A stretch of 64,000 bases of DNA from Thiocapsa marina 5811 (GTDB taxonomy: Bacteria; Pseudomonadota; Gammaproteobacteria; Chromatiales; Chromatiaceae). Below the pieces are notes generated by a model. That model saw only the letters and a list, made by a program, of their open reading frames with translations, was not told where the DNA came from and made no database searches. The DNA is taken from positions 248,001 through 312,000 of the forward strand of contig NZ_AFWV01000003.1 of assembly GCF_000223985.1 (NCBI RefSeq), read 5' to 3'. The translations under genes and the position numbers were made by a program. Position 1 is the stretch's first letter. The number at the start of each line of letters is the position of its first letter. Positions 9,353-17,853 of the stretch are shown here, piece by piece.

Positions 9353-10720
9353 TCAGTCCCGGCTGTCCGCGCGCCGATCCTTTGGCTGCCCGACCAGCGC
9401 GAGTTTTCCTTCGTCCAAGCCGGACAGCACGACCCTGACGAGCTCATTGCCGTCGATCGCGGTCCCGTGCGCCGCGACCTGGACCGGCAGATAGTTGGGG
9501 GTGTACCCGAATCGGGTCTCCCGGCGCTCGCCGTCGGGGTTGCCCTCGCAGAGGATCTCGACGGCCTTGCCGATCTGCTCGCGCAAGACCGCCGTGCGCA
9601 TGTGCGTCGCGAGGTCCTTCAGGGCGTTCAATCGCCGATGCTTGGTTTGGCGATCGACCTGGCTCGGCATCTCGGCCGCGCGGGTTCCTGCCCGCGGCGA
9701 GTAGGCAAAGGCATGGATGTATCCGAACCGCACGGACTCGGCGAAGGCGAGCGTGTCGTTCCAGTCCTCGTCGCTCTCGCCGGGGAAACCGACGATGATG
9801 TCGGTCGTGATGTTGAGGTCCGGTACATGCGCGCGACCTTGCTCGACCAGACCCGCGAACTCGGCCGTCTTGCAGCGTCGCGCCATGCGTCGCAGAACAG
9901 GGTCCGAGCCGCTTTGCAGCGGCAGGTGCAGATGCGGCATCAGGCGTGGATCCTCGAAGTTTCGCCAGAAGGCATCGCCGAGGTCCCAAGGCTCCAGCGA
10001 GCCGAGGCGCAGACGGGGAATCCCGGTCTCGCCGAGGATGCGCGCGATCAGGTCCGATAGCGTATCGCCCGAGTCGCTGCCGTATCCGCCGAGATGAACG
10101 CCGGTCAGCACCACCTCGCGGATGCCCTGTGCGACCAGTCGTTCGATCGCGGCGATGATCTCGGCTTGGGAGCGGCTGCGCTCCGCCCCCCGCGCGACGG
10201 TGGTGATGCAGAAGGTACAGCTGTAGCGACAGCCGTCTTGGATCTTGATGAAGGCACGCTGACGGCCGCGCGCGAAGAGTGCTCCGGCGGCATCGTTTGC
10301 AGCCGTCTCGGGCATGGCCGGAAGGTTCAGCGTTTCGAGCGCAATCTCCACCAAACGGTCTTTGTCCCGATTGGCGACGATCAGATCGACACCGGACTCC
10401 GCTGAAACCGCGCTGTCTCCGAGCGTGGCGAGACAGCCGCTGACGATCAGTCGCGCCTCCGGATTGGCGCGTTGGCTGCGCCGCAGGACTCCGCGCGATT
10501 TGCGCACAGCCTCCTGCGTGACGGCGCAGGTGTTGACGACGACCAGGTCAGCGGGGGCGCTCGCGTCGACCACGCGAAAACCCGCGTCCCGAAAGCGTTC
10601 GGCCCACTCTTCGGATTCGGCCTCGTTGAGCCGGCAGCCGAGCGTCGTGAGATGGACGCGACGACCGAGGCTTAAGGCGAGGCCATCTTGATCGGTTTCG
10701 ATCTTAAGCCCCCGGCGCAC
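9353..10720 (-). CDS. mtaB: tRNA (t6A37) C2-methylthiotransferase MtaB
   Basis: A radical SAM methylthiotransferase of 455 residues that converts t6A to ms2t6A at position 37 of ANN-decoding tRNAs. The N-terminal domain has the cluster cysteines C29 (TTLGCRLNE), C65 (VNTCAVT) and C96 (VSGCLA). The radical SAM triad is C164, C168, C171 in CRYSCTFC, followed by VLTGVHLGGYG, which is typical of MtaB rather than MiaB or RimO. A TRAM-like tail ends the protein. The start is GTG at 10720, overlapping the end of the upstream gene by 17 bases, which implies translational coupling. Confidence 0.92.
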   Translation of the reverse strand: MRRGLKIETDQDGLALSLGRRVHLTTLGCRLNEAESEEWAERFRDAGFRVVDASAPADLVVVNTCAVTQEAVRKSRGVLRRSQRANPEARLIVSGCLATLGDSAVSAESGVDLIVANRDKDRLVEIALETLNLPAMPETAANDAAGALFARGRQRAFIKIQDGCRYSCTFCITTVARGAERSRSQAEIIAAIERLVAQGIREVVLTGVHLGGYGSDSGDTLSDLIARILGETGIPRLRLGSLEPWDLGDAFWRNFEDPRLMPHLHLPLQSGSDPVLRRMARRCKTAEFAGLVEQGRAHVPDLNITTDIIVGFPGESDEDWNDTLAFAESVRFGYIHAFAYSPRAGTRAAEMPSQVDRQTKHRRLNALKDLATHMRTAVLREQIGKAVEILCEGNPDGERRETRFGYTPNYLPVQVAAHGTAIDGNELVRVVLSGLDEGKLALVGQPKDRRADSRD

Positions 10721-11102
10721 TCGGCGCCTGCGGCGTCGGGGAGTTCTGATGGATCAGCAGGCGCCAGCCATCGGTCCCTTTCCTGAAGACGTTGGTGCCG
10801 TAGATCGCCGGACCCGGCTGGCCCGGCGCCCCGCCTTGCATCCGTTCTTCGATCAGATGGATCGCGGTCTCTCCGGCCTCGATCCAGGCAAGGTGACGCA
10901 CCTGGATGTCGAAGGCGCCGGCCTGCTCGAAGATGGACCGCCAAAGTTGCATGACCTCCGGCCCCATCACCAGCGGCGTCATCGGCAGGAGACAGGCGAT
11001 ACTTTCCGAGTCCTCCCACACCTCTTTCATGGCGGCGGGGTCGCCCGCCTCCAGCGCATCGTAGAAGGCGTCCTCGGCGTCCTGAGGTGTGTCGAAGGGC
11101 AT
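10704..11102 (-). CDS. SnoaL/NTF2-like small protein
   Basis: A 132-residue protein with the cone-shaped NTF2-like pattern: a helical start (TPQDAEDAFYDALEAGD), a WEDSE segment, then alternating beta strands ending in GWRLLIHQNS. Such proteins are stand-alone ligand-binding or enzymatic domains (SnoaL, DUF4440), and the role here is unknown. ATG 11102 has an AGGA about 11 bases upstream and gives the family-length start; an upstream TTG would add 15 residues. It overlaps mtaB by 17 bases and is probably its operon partner. Confidence 0.72.
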   Translation of the reverse strand: MPFDTPQDAEDAFYDALEAGDPAAMKEVWEDSESIACLLPMTPLVMGPEVMQLWRSIFEQAGAFDIQVRHLAWIEAGETAIHLIEERMQGGAPGQPGPAIYGTNVFRKGTDGWRLLIHQNSPTPQAPSAPGA

Positions 11103-11169
11103 TGGCTTGGGTTCCTGGCTGATGGGCTGCTTTCCGGCTGTAGGCAACCGTTCGATAACAATTGATCGC

Positions 11170-11253
11170 TAAACCGCGTCCAGAGCGACATGCGTCATTT
11201 TCACTTGGTGTCGGGATTAGGGATTTTTCCGAACCTCGTGGAGACGCGGTTTA
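11170..11253 (+). repeat. TAAACCGCG element, A sub-family, full copy (A3)
   Basis: 84 bases, starting TAAACCGCGTCCAGAGCGAC and ending GAGACGCGGTTTA. The outer 11 bases of the two ends are exact reverse complements. The element lies between two leftward genes, where no other feature was seen. Confidence 0.8.
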
Positions 11254-11265
11254 ATCGATGACTGC

Positions 11266-11943
11266 TCACTCCGGTGCAGCTGCACTCCGGCCTGAGTCCG
11301 CGTTCCGCTCCGGCACCGGTGGATTCAACCAAGGCGCCGATCGGCGCAGATCTACACGCGGGATGCGCAGCTGGATCCCGTCCGAGGTCACCTCGCGCGA
11401 CATGGCGGCTATGTCGGCGTCCGGCGGTAAGGCCAGACGCTGACTCGCCGACCCGCTCATGACGCTGTAGCTCCGACCGGAGTCCGCGCCGAACCTGTCT
11501 TCACGATACTCTTCGGCCCGTGTCCGGTACGCAATCCTCAATCCGTGCCCTCGTGAAATGACCTGAACCTGCTCGGGATCGATGTTCGCGAGCCGGATCT
11601 CGACAAGATAGGCATCGGGGGTCGCCCGCCGCGAGATCGACAGACGCCTCGCCTGCCGACTCGATGCCTCGGGCTGCGCGGACGGTGCGTCCGATTGTGC
11701 GGCGAACGGGTTGCTCGGCGGCACAGGTAATCCCGGCGGCTCCATGAGCGGCGGTGGTCCGAAAGATCGCGGCCCGTGCGGGTTGCCCGGATCCACGAAG
11801 AAACCGGGGTTGTTCCATCCGCCGGCCCATGGGGCTGCGGGAGGGTAAGGTCCGGGCGGTGGCGGTCCGTAAGGGCCCCACGCAAAGGTCGGGGCGGAAG
11901 CGACGATGATCAAAACCGCGACGGTCAGGTGAGCGATACGCAT
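11266..11943 (-). CDS. Secreted protein with proline-rich linker and Hsp20-like domain
   Basis: A 225-residue protein. A signal peptide (MRIAHLTVAVLI..., cleaved probably after PTFA) leads into a Gly/Pro-rich segment of about 70 residues (runs of PPPPG, PGNPHGP). The C-terminal ~110 residues look like an alpha-crystallin fold: a strand-rich core around YLVEIRLANIDPEQVQV, then SQRLALPPDADI and a closing GIQLRIPRV, where small heat-shock proteins have L-x-I. AGGAG six bases before ATG 11943 supports the start. A small heat-shock-like domain with a secretion signal is unusual, since these chaperones normally act in the cytoplasm. The function is unknown. Confidence 0.65.
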   Translation of the reverse strand: MRIAHLTVAVLIIVASAPTFAWGPYGPPPPGPYPPAAPWAGGWNNPGFFVDPGNPHGPRSFGPPPLMEPPGLPVPPSNPFAAQSDAPSAQPEASSRQARRLSISRRATPDAYLVEIRLANIDPEQVQVISRGHGLRIAYRTRAEEYREDRFGADSGRSYSVMSGSASQRLALPPDADIAAMSREVTSDGIQLRIPRVDLRRSAPWLNPPVPERNADSGRSAAAPE

Positions 11944-11976
11944 CGGTGACTCCTACTTCTGCGGGGATCCGATACC

Positions 11977-12525
11977 TCAAGTATAGGGCGGTCGAGGACA
12001 TTGGCGTACCCGCCACGTCGGGCGATCCGCCGAATCGACGAGGCCATGCGCCAAGAGCCAGAGTCGAGCATCCTCGGCATCCTCCTCGAACCAACGCTTG
12101 GTCGAGCCCAGCCGGAAGCTATAGCCCCAGGCATCCATGTCGGCGAAGAGGCGCTCGCGCCCGAGACCCGGGACGGCGTCCGCCAGCAAGACCTGGAGAT
12201 AACAGACCGCGTTCTCTTCCGGGTCGTCGCCGCCGGCATCCGTATGCAGTCGCGCGCGCCGATCCGGGTCCATGCAGATCCAATGCCCCGCCTCGTGCAG
12301 AACCGAGTGCAGAGGCGTCTCGGGTGTGGCATGCAGGACGTCGCCGACCAGGCCGGCTTCCGATTCACCCCAATAGGAGCCGGGAATCGGCTGACCTGCG
12401 TCGTGAAGGCTGAACCCCAGGCCGAAACGCCCGAGCAAGGACACGACCTGCGTGATCTGCGCACCCATGGCGCCGAGCGTCTGGACGGGTAGAGGGCTTG
12501 CGGGGGGCGCGTGATCGTCGAACAT
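11977..12525 (-). CDS. Putative HExxH metal-binding protein
   Basis: A 182-residue protein with no signal peptide. It contains LHEAGH (about residue 79), the HExxH zinc-peptidase motif, in a helix followed by WICMDPDRR. A downstream ENAVCYLQVLL segment could supply the third ligand. The rest is not recognised. It lies 33 bases upstream of the secreted Hsp20-like protein on the same strand, so they may share a transcript. ATG 12525 is chosen; a longer frame reaching 12597 lacks a start context. Confidence 0.55.
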   Translation of the reverse strand: MFDDHAPPASPLPVQTLGAMGAQITQVVSLLGRFGLGFSLHDAGQPIPGSYWGESEAGLVGDVLHATPETPLHSVLHEAGHWICMDPDRRARLHTDAGGDDPEENAVCYLQVLLADAVPGLGRERLFADMDAWGYSFRLGSTKRWFEEDAEDARLWLLAHGLVDSADRPTWRVRQCPRPPYT

Positions 12526-13325
12526 GCTGTCGCTGCGGGCTTTCAGGGATCGGTCGCAGGGTTTCGGTCTGCGGTGGGGTGATGCGCGAGAGCACAAGCG
12601 TACCGCGGGTTACGAATGCAAACGGGGCCTCGCTCGCAAGACCCAAGACCTGCCACCCAAAACATCATTCGCTCGTGACACCCGCTCTGCGGTGTCACGC
12701 ATGCCCCCTGGCCCTCTGCGCCACGTTCCACGATGGTACCGGACTGACGAGCAAGGCCGGCATACGGCCCTCCATGCCGCGTTGATGAGCACCGTATCCG
12801 AAGCACACGTTCGCCGCAATGCGTGTGTCGGCAAGGGGCGCCTGCCCATCACCGCCTATCATGACACCGTCGATTCCCCGTTTCGGACGCGCATCCTCTC
12901 CAAAGCTCGGACAAGCATACGATCCTTGCCATCAAGCAGGAAGCGAACAGCGCACGTAAAATGAACAAGCACTGGGAGCCAGGGCGATCCCGGGACGGTT
13001 TGCTTGATTCGCTGGACGAAATGCGGCGGATCGATCGGAGCACGAAGTGACCTTTCCGTGACGAGGGATTGACCGACCGATGGCGAGATTTCCAAGAGTG
13101 GTTGCCCGGGGCCGTGGTCGAGCGCCTATGCCCATCCGTCGGAGCGGACGAGGAGCTTGTCGGCGAACGTCCGCTGTTGGAGCTGATATCCGATCGGCCA
13201 CGGCTCACCGGCGGCGGACCGGAGCCTTTCCGGGGGATGCGGCCGAGACAAAGCACCAGCGCGGTCGCTGCCGACCCGTTGGCCACCCCATTGTCGGCAT
13301 CATTGCAACACTGGAGTTCTGCATC
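12526..13325. other. 800-base gap with no supported gene
   Basis: No frame here has family similarity or good coding character. It contains one REP-like hairpin (12672-12725). At 12960-13110 short + strand frames (from ATG 12961 and around 13069) read like a broken small protein, including LLDSLDEMRRIDRS and then TDRWRDFQEWLPG after a stop. They may be remnants of a lost gene, but nothing identifies it. Confidence 0.4.
12672..12725 (+). repeat. REP-like hairpin repeat, copy 1
   Basis: A 54-base repeat whose first part folds as GTGACAC...GTGTCAC around CCGCTCTGCG. A close copy lies in the opposite orientation at 19799-19852. Confidence 0.7.
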
Positions 13326-14171
13326 ATGAAACGCGCGTGTCGAATCCTGCTTCTGCTCTTGCCCATGTTGACCCTGTCAAGCGGTTGGGCGGCCGAACCG
13401 GCCACCACCGCGCCGGCTCAGTCCGTTCCCCCCGTCGCCGCTGCGGCGCAGATCAAGACCATCGGCGTCATCGGCGGTATCAGCTGGGTCTCGTCGGCGG
13501 AGTATTACCGGCAGCTCAACGAAGGGATCGCCGCACGCTTGGGTGGTCTGCACTCGGCGCCGGTGCTGATGTACTCCATCGCGTTCGGACCGTTCGCCGA
13601 ACAGGAACGCCTCGCACTGGATGGCGACTGGGCGCCGTTGCGCGCGACGATGCTGGACGCCGGTCGGCGGCTGAAGCGCGGCGGCGCGGACTTCATCATC
13701 ATCGCGTCCAACACCATGAACTCCACTGCGGATCTGATAACCCGCGAGGTGGATATCCCGGTGCTGCATATCGCCGACGCCGTCGGTGCCCGCGTCAAAG
13801 CCGCCGGTGTCCGCACCGTCGCGCTCCTCGGGACCAAGTACACGATGGAAGCGGATTTCTACCGCGATCACTTGCGCGAGGGGTTCGGGCTGAACGTCGT
13901 CGTGCCCAGCGCCGAGGAGCAGGACGAGATCAACAGCATCATCTTCGATGAGCTCTGTGCCAACCGCTTTACCGACGAGGCCCGGAAGCGTTTTGTCGCG
14001 ATCATCGAACGGCTGGTGCGCGAGGAGGGGGCCGAGGGCGTGATCCTGGGGTGTACGGAGATCCCTCTCCTGATCGGCCAGCAGGACGTGAGCGTCCCAG
14101 TGTTCGACAGTATGGCGATCCATACCGAGGCAGCGGTTGAGTACGCACTCGGTGCGCCGGACGCTCGCTGA
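13326..14171 (+). CDS. Exported aspartate/glutamate racemase-family protein
   Basis: A 281-residue protein of the Asp/Glu racemase superfamily, closest in pattern to E. coli YgeA: KTIGVIGGISW, EYYRQLNEGI, LHIADA, ALLGTKYTME. It has an N-terminal signal peptide of about 23 residues plus an Ala/Pro linker, so it should act in the periplasm. The second catalytic cysteine is kept (C243 in LGCTEIPLL). The first catalytic position is serine, S128 in ASNTMN, where most racemases have cysteine and YgeA has threonine. The frame is open upstream to 13080, but only from ATG 13326 is there a proper signal peptide. It may interconvert D/L-amino acids or bind them. Confidence 0.82.
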   Translation: MKRACRILLLLLPMLTLSSGWAAEPATTAPAQSVPPVAAAAQIKTIGVIGGISWVSSAEYYRQLNEGIAARLGGLHSAPVLMYSIAFGPFAEQERLALDGDWAPLRATMLDAGRRLKRGGADFIIIASNTMNSTADLITREVDIPVLHIADAVGARVKAAGVRTVALLGTKYTMEADFYRDHLREGFGLNVVVPSAEEQDEINSIIFDELCANRFTDEARKRFVAIIERLVREEGAEGVILGCTEIPLLIGQQDVSVPVFDSMAIHTEAAVEYALGAPDAR

Positions 14172-14246
14172 AGCCACTGTTCGTGTCGTGCTTTTCCGCG
14201 ACTCCGATCCCGACACCGACGCGTTCGGACCACGACGAGGATGCCC

Positions 14247-14807
14247 ATGCTCCACAGCCATTGCGTGACTCGCTCTACGCCGAGAGGATGCCGGCTGTCG
14301 ATCCCGCTTCTGCTCGCCGGGCTGCTGTGCGGTCCTTGCGCCGCGATCCGGGCGGAGGTCCCTGCGCCCCCGCCCGTCGATGCCTGCGCGCTGCTGACCG
14401 AGGCGGATGTCGAGGCGGTGTATGGCTCGATTGTCGGCGAGCCCAACGGCAAGGAGCTCGGTAGCGGGCCGTTTTGGGTGTCGATGTGCAACTACGACAA
14501 CGCCCATACCGACGCGCCGATGCTCAGCGTGGGGCTCTTGGTCAAGGCGCATGGTGCGGCCGATACCGCGCAAGCCTACGCCGATTATTTGGACGAGTTG
14601 CGTCGCGAGCTCGGCGACGTGGCTGTTCTCGTACCGGTCGACGGCCTTGCCGGACCCGCCGGCTGGGATGCGGATACCGGTCAGCTCACGGTGTTCGCGG
14701 GCCCGTACCAGATCATCCTGACATCCGCCGGCCGGTTTGCCGGAGATCGGCTGAGCTTCGGGAAGCTAATCGCGGAGCGCGTGTCGGGTCGCTTGCCCAA
14801 GCCGTAG
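14247..14807 (+). CDS. Secreted protein of unknown function
   Basis: A 186-residue protein with an N-terminal signal sequence (hydrophobic LSIPLLLAGLLCGPCAA region). The mature start, VDACALLTEADVEAVYG, resembles a fold common in actinobacterial and proteobacterial lipoprotein-like sensor domains, but I cannot name it with confidence. GAGG at 14237-14240 is six bases from ATG 14247, which favours it over ATG 14241. The last GCAA near the signal end could be a lipobox-like site, though the context is weak. It starts 75 bases after the racemase-like gene and may belong with it. Confidence 0.6.
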   Translation: MLHSHCVTRSTPRGCRLSIPLLLAGLLCGPCAAIRAEVPAPPPVDACALLTEADVEAVYGSIVGEPNGKELGSGPFWVSMCNYDNAHTDAPMLSVGLLVKAHGAADTAQAYADYLDELRRELGDVAVLVPVDGLAGPAGWDADTGQLTVFAGPYQIILTSAGRFAGDRLSFGKLIAERVSGRLPKP

Positions 14808-15015
14808 CAGACGGACGCGTCGACATGTGAACCACATCCGATGCCCGTCACGATGCCCTCTGATCCTTGGGGTAAGGATCGCGCGCTTCGGCCCGGAGTC
14901 GTATCTCGCCATCGACGACTCTGATCTTGTAGTCGCAGATCAACCGGTCGTCCGCCGCGAAGCGGCGTGATCGCATGCGCTCGACCAACGCCTTGACGAG
15001 GATCACCGAGGCAAG

Positions 15016-15104
15016 GCTTGAGCGCGCCGGCTCCGACAGTCGTCGGAGCCGGCGCGGCCAAGCCACTCCAACGCATGACGCATACCGTACCGGGCGCGGT
15101 TTAG
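15016..15104 (+). repeat. TAAACCGCG element, B sub-family, full copy (B2)
   Basis: About 89 bases, from TTGAGCGCGCCGG to CGGGCGCGGTTTA. It includes an internal hairpin, GGCTCCGAC...GTCGGAGCC. It occupies part of the 404-base gap between 14808 and 15211. A 72-codon frame on the - strand (14848-15066) runs partly through it and is not considered reliable; nothing else was seen in the gap. Confidence 0.7.
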
Positions 15105-15211
15105 CATGCCTAATCGCCCCGCTGCTCTGTCGTGAGACGACCTGCCATCAGCCAAGATCGCGGAGGCGGTATGTGTTTGAGAGGAGGGTCGCCGAAGCGC
15201 CATCCCAGTGG

Positions 15212-16204
15212 TCAGGCGACGGTCGACGGGTCTGGGCAGGTGCGCCGTGCTTGTCCGTCTCCTAAGGCGTCAATGGCTTGCATCTCGTCGTTGTTGAGGG
15301 TGAAGTCATAGATGTCGCGGTTCTCGACCATCCGCACGGCCTTCGTGGTTTTTGGCAGCGCCGTGCGTCCGCTCTGCACATGCCAGCGCAGTACCACCTG
15401 GCCCGGGGTCTTTCCGTGGCGCTCGGCGATGGTGGCCAGCACGGGATCGCGCAGCATGCCGAACGCGCCGCTGGCGAAGGGCGCGTAGGCGGTGACGACG
15501 ATGCCCTGGTCGCGGCAGAAAGACTCCAGCTCCGGGTCCCGGCAGTACGGATGCATCTCCAACTGGTTCACGGTGGGGCGGTACTCCGGTTCCGGTACGT
15601 CCTCCATCAGCTGGCGCAGGTGGGCGATGGTGAAATTGGACACTCCGATGGCGCGCGCCGCGCCCTTGTCCGCCAGCCCGCAGAAGGCGCGCCAGATGGC
15701 GGCGCGGGCCTTGCGCGGGAAGTCGGGGTCGCTGCTCGTGTGCTCTCCGAAGCCGCCGGGCCAGTGCATCAACAGCAGGTCGACGTAGCCGAGGCCCAGG
15801 TCGTCCAGGGTGTCGACCATATCGTCGCGGACCTTCTGCGCAATGTCGTCGACCTTGTCGGCATCCCAGGTGCGCCGGTGCGAGATATTGATGTGCGGCG
15901 GCGCCGCTGGGTGCGCGAGTTTGGTGGTGATGAACAGCTCCTCGCGGGTCAGCTCTCCGCTGGCGAAGCGCTGGCCGAGCAGCGTGCCGACGATGCGCTC
16001 GGTGCCGTAGGCGCGGGCACCGTCGAATGCACGGTAGCCGTTGTCGAGGGCCAGCGAGACGGCGCGCCACGCCTGTTCGGGCAGAAAACCCTGGAACTCG
16101 GTGGCACCCACCCAGTCGCCGAAGGCACAGCCAAAGGCGATGGTGGGCATGACCACCCCGTTGTGCAGGGTGACCTCCTGTGCGCTTGGGGCGTTGTCGG
16201 TCAT
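15212..16204 (-). CDS. Aldo/keto reductase
   Basis: A 330-residue NAD(P)H-dependent oxidoreductase. The catalytic tetrad is visible as D61 (FDGARAYGTE), Y66, K95 (FITTKLA) and H147 (LLMHWPG). The IGVSNF motif and the C-terminal cofactor segment LPKTTKAVRM, which binds the nucleotide phosphate, are present. It is a single-domain enzyme of usual length with a small insertion around 100-120. The physiological carbonyl substrate cannot be inferred. ATG 16204 is chosen because the 59 upstream codons of the open frame have no family similarity. The gene stands alone. Confidence 0.9.
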   Translation of the reverse strand: MTDNAPSAQEVTLHNGVVMPTIAFGCAFGDWVGATEFQGFLPEQAWRAVSLALDNGYRAFDGARAYGTERIVGTLLGQRFASGELTREELFITTKLAHPAAPPHINISHRRTWDADKVDDIAQKVRDDMVDTLDDLGLGYVDLLLMHWPGGFGEHTSSDPDFPRKARAAIWRAFCGLADKGAARAIGVSNFTIAHLRQLMEDVPEPEYRPTVNQLEMHPYCRDPELESFCRDQGIVVTAYAPFASGAFGMLRDPVLATIAERHGKTPGQVVLRWHVQSGRTALPKTTKAVRMVENRDIYDFTLNNDEMQAIDALGDGQARRTCPDPSTVA

Positions 16205-16356
16205 GGCGTGCGATCCTGTTGGTGGTGATTGTGAAACAAAGGCGCTGGGTTTCGGAGGGCACGCGATTTGTCGCCAAAAAACGTGACGCATCCGAAACCA
16301 TTTAGTGCCATCGGGCAATCGGTATGTCGGCACCGCTCGACTGCTCGGTCCGGATT

Positions 16357-16521
16357 GCGGCAGCTGCATTCGTTCGCCCACACTAGGCCGCGTCAGTCAG
16401 GTTCGGTTCTTCCCGCATCCCGGGCGCGCGTTGCACCCTGTTCGGCTGGATCGCGGTCCAATCCTTGCCCGCTAGGTCTCGGCAGCGGTCCCTGGTCGTC
16501 AACGGTGCGACCAGGATCGTG
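16357..16521 (-). pseudogene. Decayed partial duplicate of the adjacent thaumatin-like gene
   Basis: 165 bases align without gaps to 17141-17305, inside the thaumatin-like gene, with about 145 identities. Read in the parental frame, the copy still gives recognisable protein (TILVAPLTTRDRC, then DWTAIQPNRVQRAPGM) and then hits TAG where the parent continues TYAAYC. No start, signal peptide or remainder was found, and flanking sequence to 16716 is unrelated. It is the remnant of a paralogue or of a partial duplication. Confidence 0.85.
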
Positions 16522-16716
16522 CGAGGGAGAGTGGGGTCTTGTAGTCATGCAATGGCTGACGATAAGAACGGATCTGACGCGGTAACGGGCGGATTAACGT
16601 GCTGGGGTCCAGCGACAGCGCGGGCACCTCGAACGCGTCATCTGTCGGGTCCGCCCCGATTTCCCATGCCGGATACCGATGCCATGTTCGTGACGCTCGT
16701 GCCCTTGCGCGCCGGC

Positions 16717-17853
16717 TCAAGACGCGCTCGGAATCCGCGGCAGAGGCGAACCCTCCGGGCAGTAGGTCACGGTATAGCCGCGCTGGCCGCCGCTCGAACA
16801 GGCGCATTGCTTCGGATCGAGGGGATATTGGTAAGCATCTTCGCAACTCACTGTTGTACAAATCAACTGACTGCGGTTTCCAAGGCTGTCGCATGCACAG
16901 TCTCCGCCGGCCATGTCCACGTGGATCGGCACGTTGAAGAAGATATTGGCGCTCGCAGTGACACAGTTGTTCGGGTCGACCCCGGGACCGCAAAGCAAGG
17001 GAGGCATGGCGTTGGTGCTGAGGTTCACGAAGTCCTGCCCCTGGAAGTCCGGCGTCAATTCCAAATGGGTTCCGAACGTCTTGTCGTAGTTCATGTTCGG
17101 ACCGCAGCATGGCGTCTCGGCGGGATCGCTCGAGCATTGTGCGGCAGCTGCATTGGTCGGCTGACAGTAGGCCGCGTAAGTCAGGTTCGGGTCTTCCCAC
17201 ATCCCGGGCTCGCGTTGCACCCTGTTCGGCTGCACCGCGGTCCAATCCTCGCACGCCAGGTCTCCGCATTGGTCCCTGGTCGTCACCGGTGCGACCAAGA
17301 TCGTGTTCGGGCTCCCCGCGTGAAGCTCGCCGATCGGGAAGGTCTCTTGCTCCCCCGCCTGCAGGACATTGCCGTCGATCGCGGCATTGGTGTCCGACAT
17401 CAGCTTCAAGGGCAGGGCGCAGTTGTTGAATAGAATGACCTTTCCGGCGACCGGCGTGATCGATCGACCGGAGACAAGCAGTGCCACCTGATCGACCGCG
17501 CCCAAGGCGCCCTGGTGCAACTGCCGGAGGTGCTTGAAGAGGCCATCGAAGGATTCCTCGGCGCCGGGACAGGATGCGGGATCCTGCAGGACCGTCTCGA
17601 CGTAACGTTGCAGATGCTCGCGATCGCAGTCCTCGAGACCGACTGCCATCCGTGCCGGGTCCTGTGCCTCCCCGTGCAGGTTATCGGCGTGGGCTTCCAA
17701 CAAACACGCGATGTAATCGCCTGCGATGACGCCGACCTCGGCCTCGCATGATCCGCCGACCGCCGGATCGGCCGAAACCTGCGAGGCGAGCAGCAATGCG
17801 CCGCAGGCGCAGGCGCGAAACGGGCGCACGACGACAGAAGGGTTATTGTTCAT
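16717..17853 (-). CDS. Secreted thaumatin-like protein
   Basis: A 378-residue, cysteine-rich exported protein. A signal peptide is followed by a helical region of about 110 residues with its own cysteines. From about residue 135 the pattern is that of thaumatin-like domains: a FNNCALPLKL start, an LELTPDFQGQDFVNLS strand pair, an NVPIHV segment, and the C-terminal signature CEDAYQYPLD...YTVTYCP. Many paired cysteines imply periplasmic or extracellular disulfide formation. ATG 17853 is preceded by GAGG about nine bases upstream, which favours it over ATG 17877. Thaumatin-like proteins are mainly known from plants and fungi; bacterial members are scarce and of unknown role. The start of a duplicate copy lies downstream. 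Confidence 0.65.
   Translation of the reverse strand: MNNNPSVVVRPFRACACGALLLASQVSADPAVGGSCEAEVGVIAGDYIACLLEAHADNLHGEAQDPARMAVGLEDCDREHLQRYVETVLQDPASCPGAEESFDGLFKHLRQLHQGALGAVDQVALLVSGRSITPVAGKVILFNNCALPLKLMSDTNAAIDGNVLQAGEQETFPIGELHAGSPNTILVAPVTTRDQCGDLACEDWTAVQPNRVQREPGMWEDPNLTYAAYCQPTNAAAAQCSSDPAETPCCGPNMNYDKTFGTHLELTPDFQGQDFVNLSTNAMPPLLCGPGVDPNNCVTASANIFFNVPIHVDMAGGDCACDSLGNRSQLICTTVSCEDAYQYPLDPKQCACSSGGQRGYTVTYCPEGSPLPRIPSAS

Noticed and set aside
14848-15066. 72-codon frame on the - strand
   Set aside because: Its first half lies in repeat element B2. The second half (YKIRVVDGEIRLRAEARDP) looks slightly protein-like, but nothing supports a start or a family.
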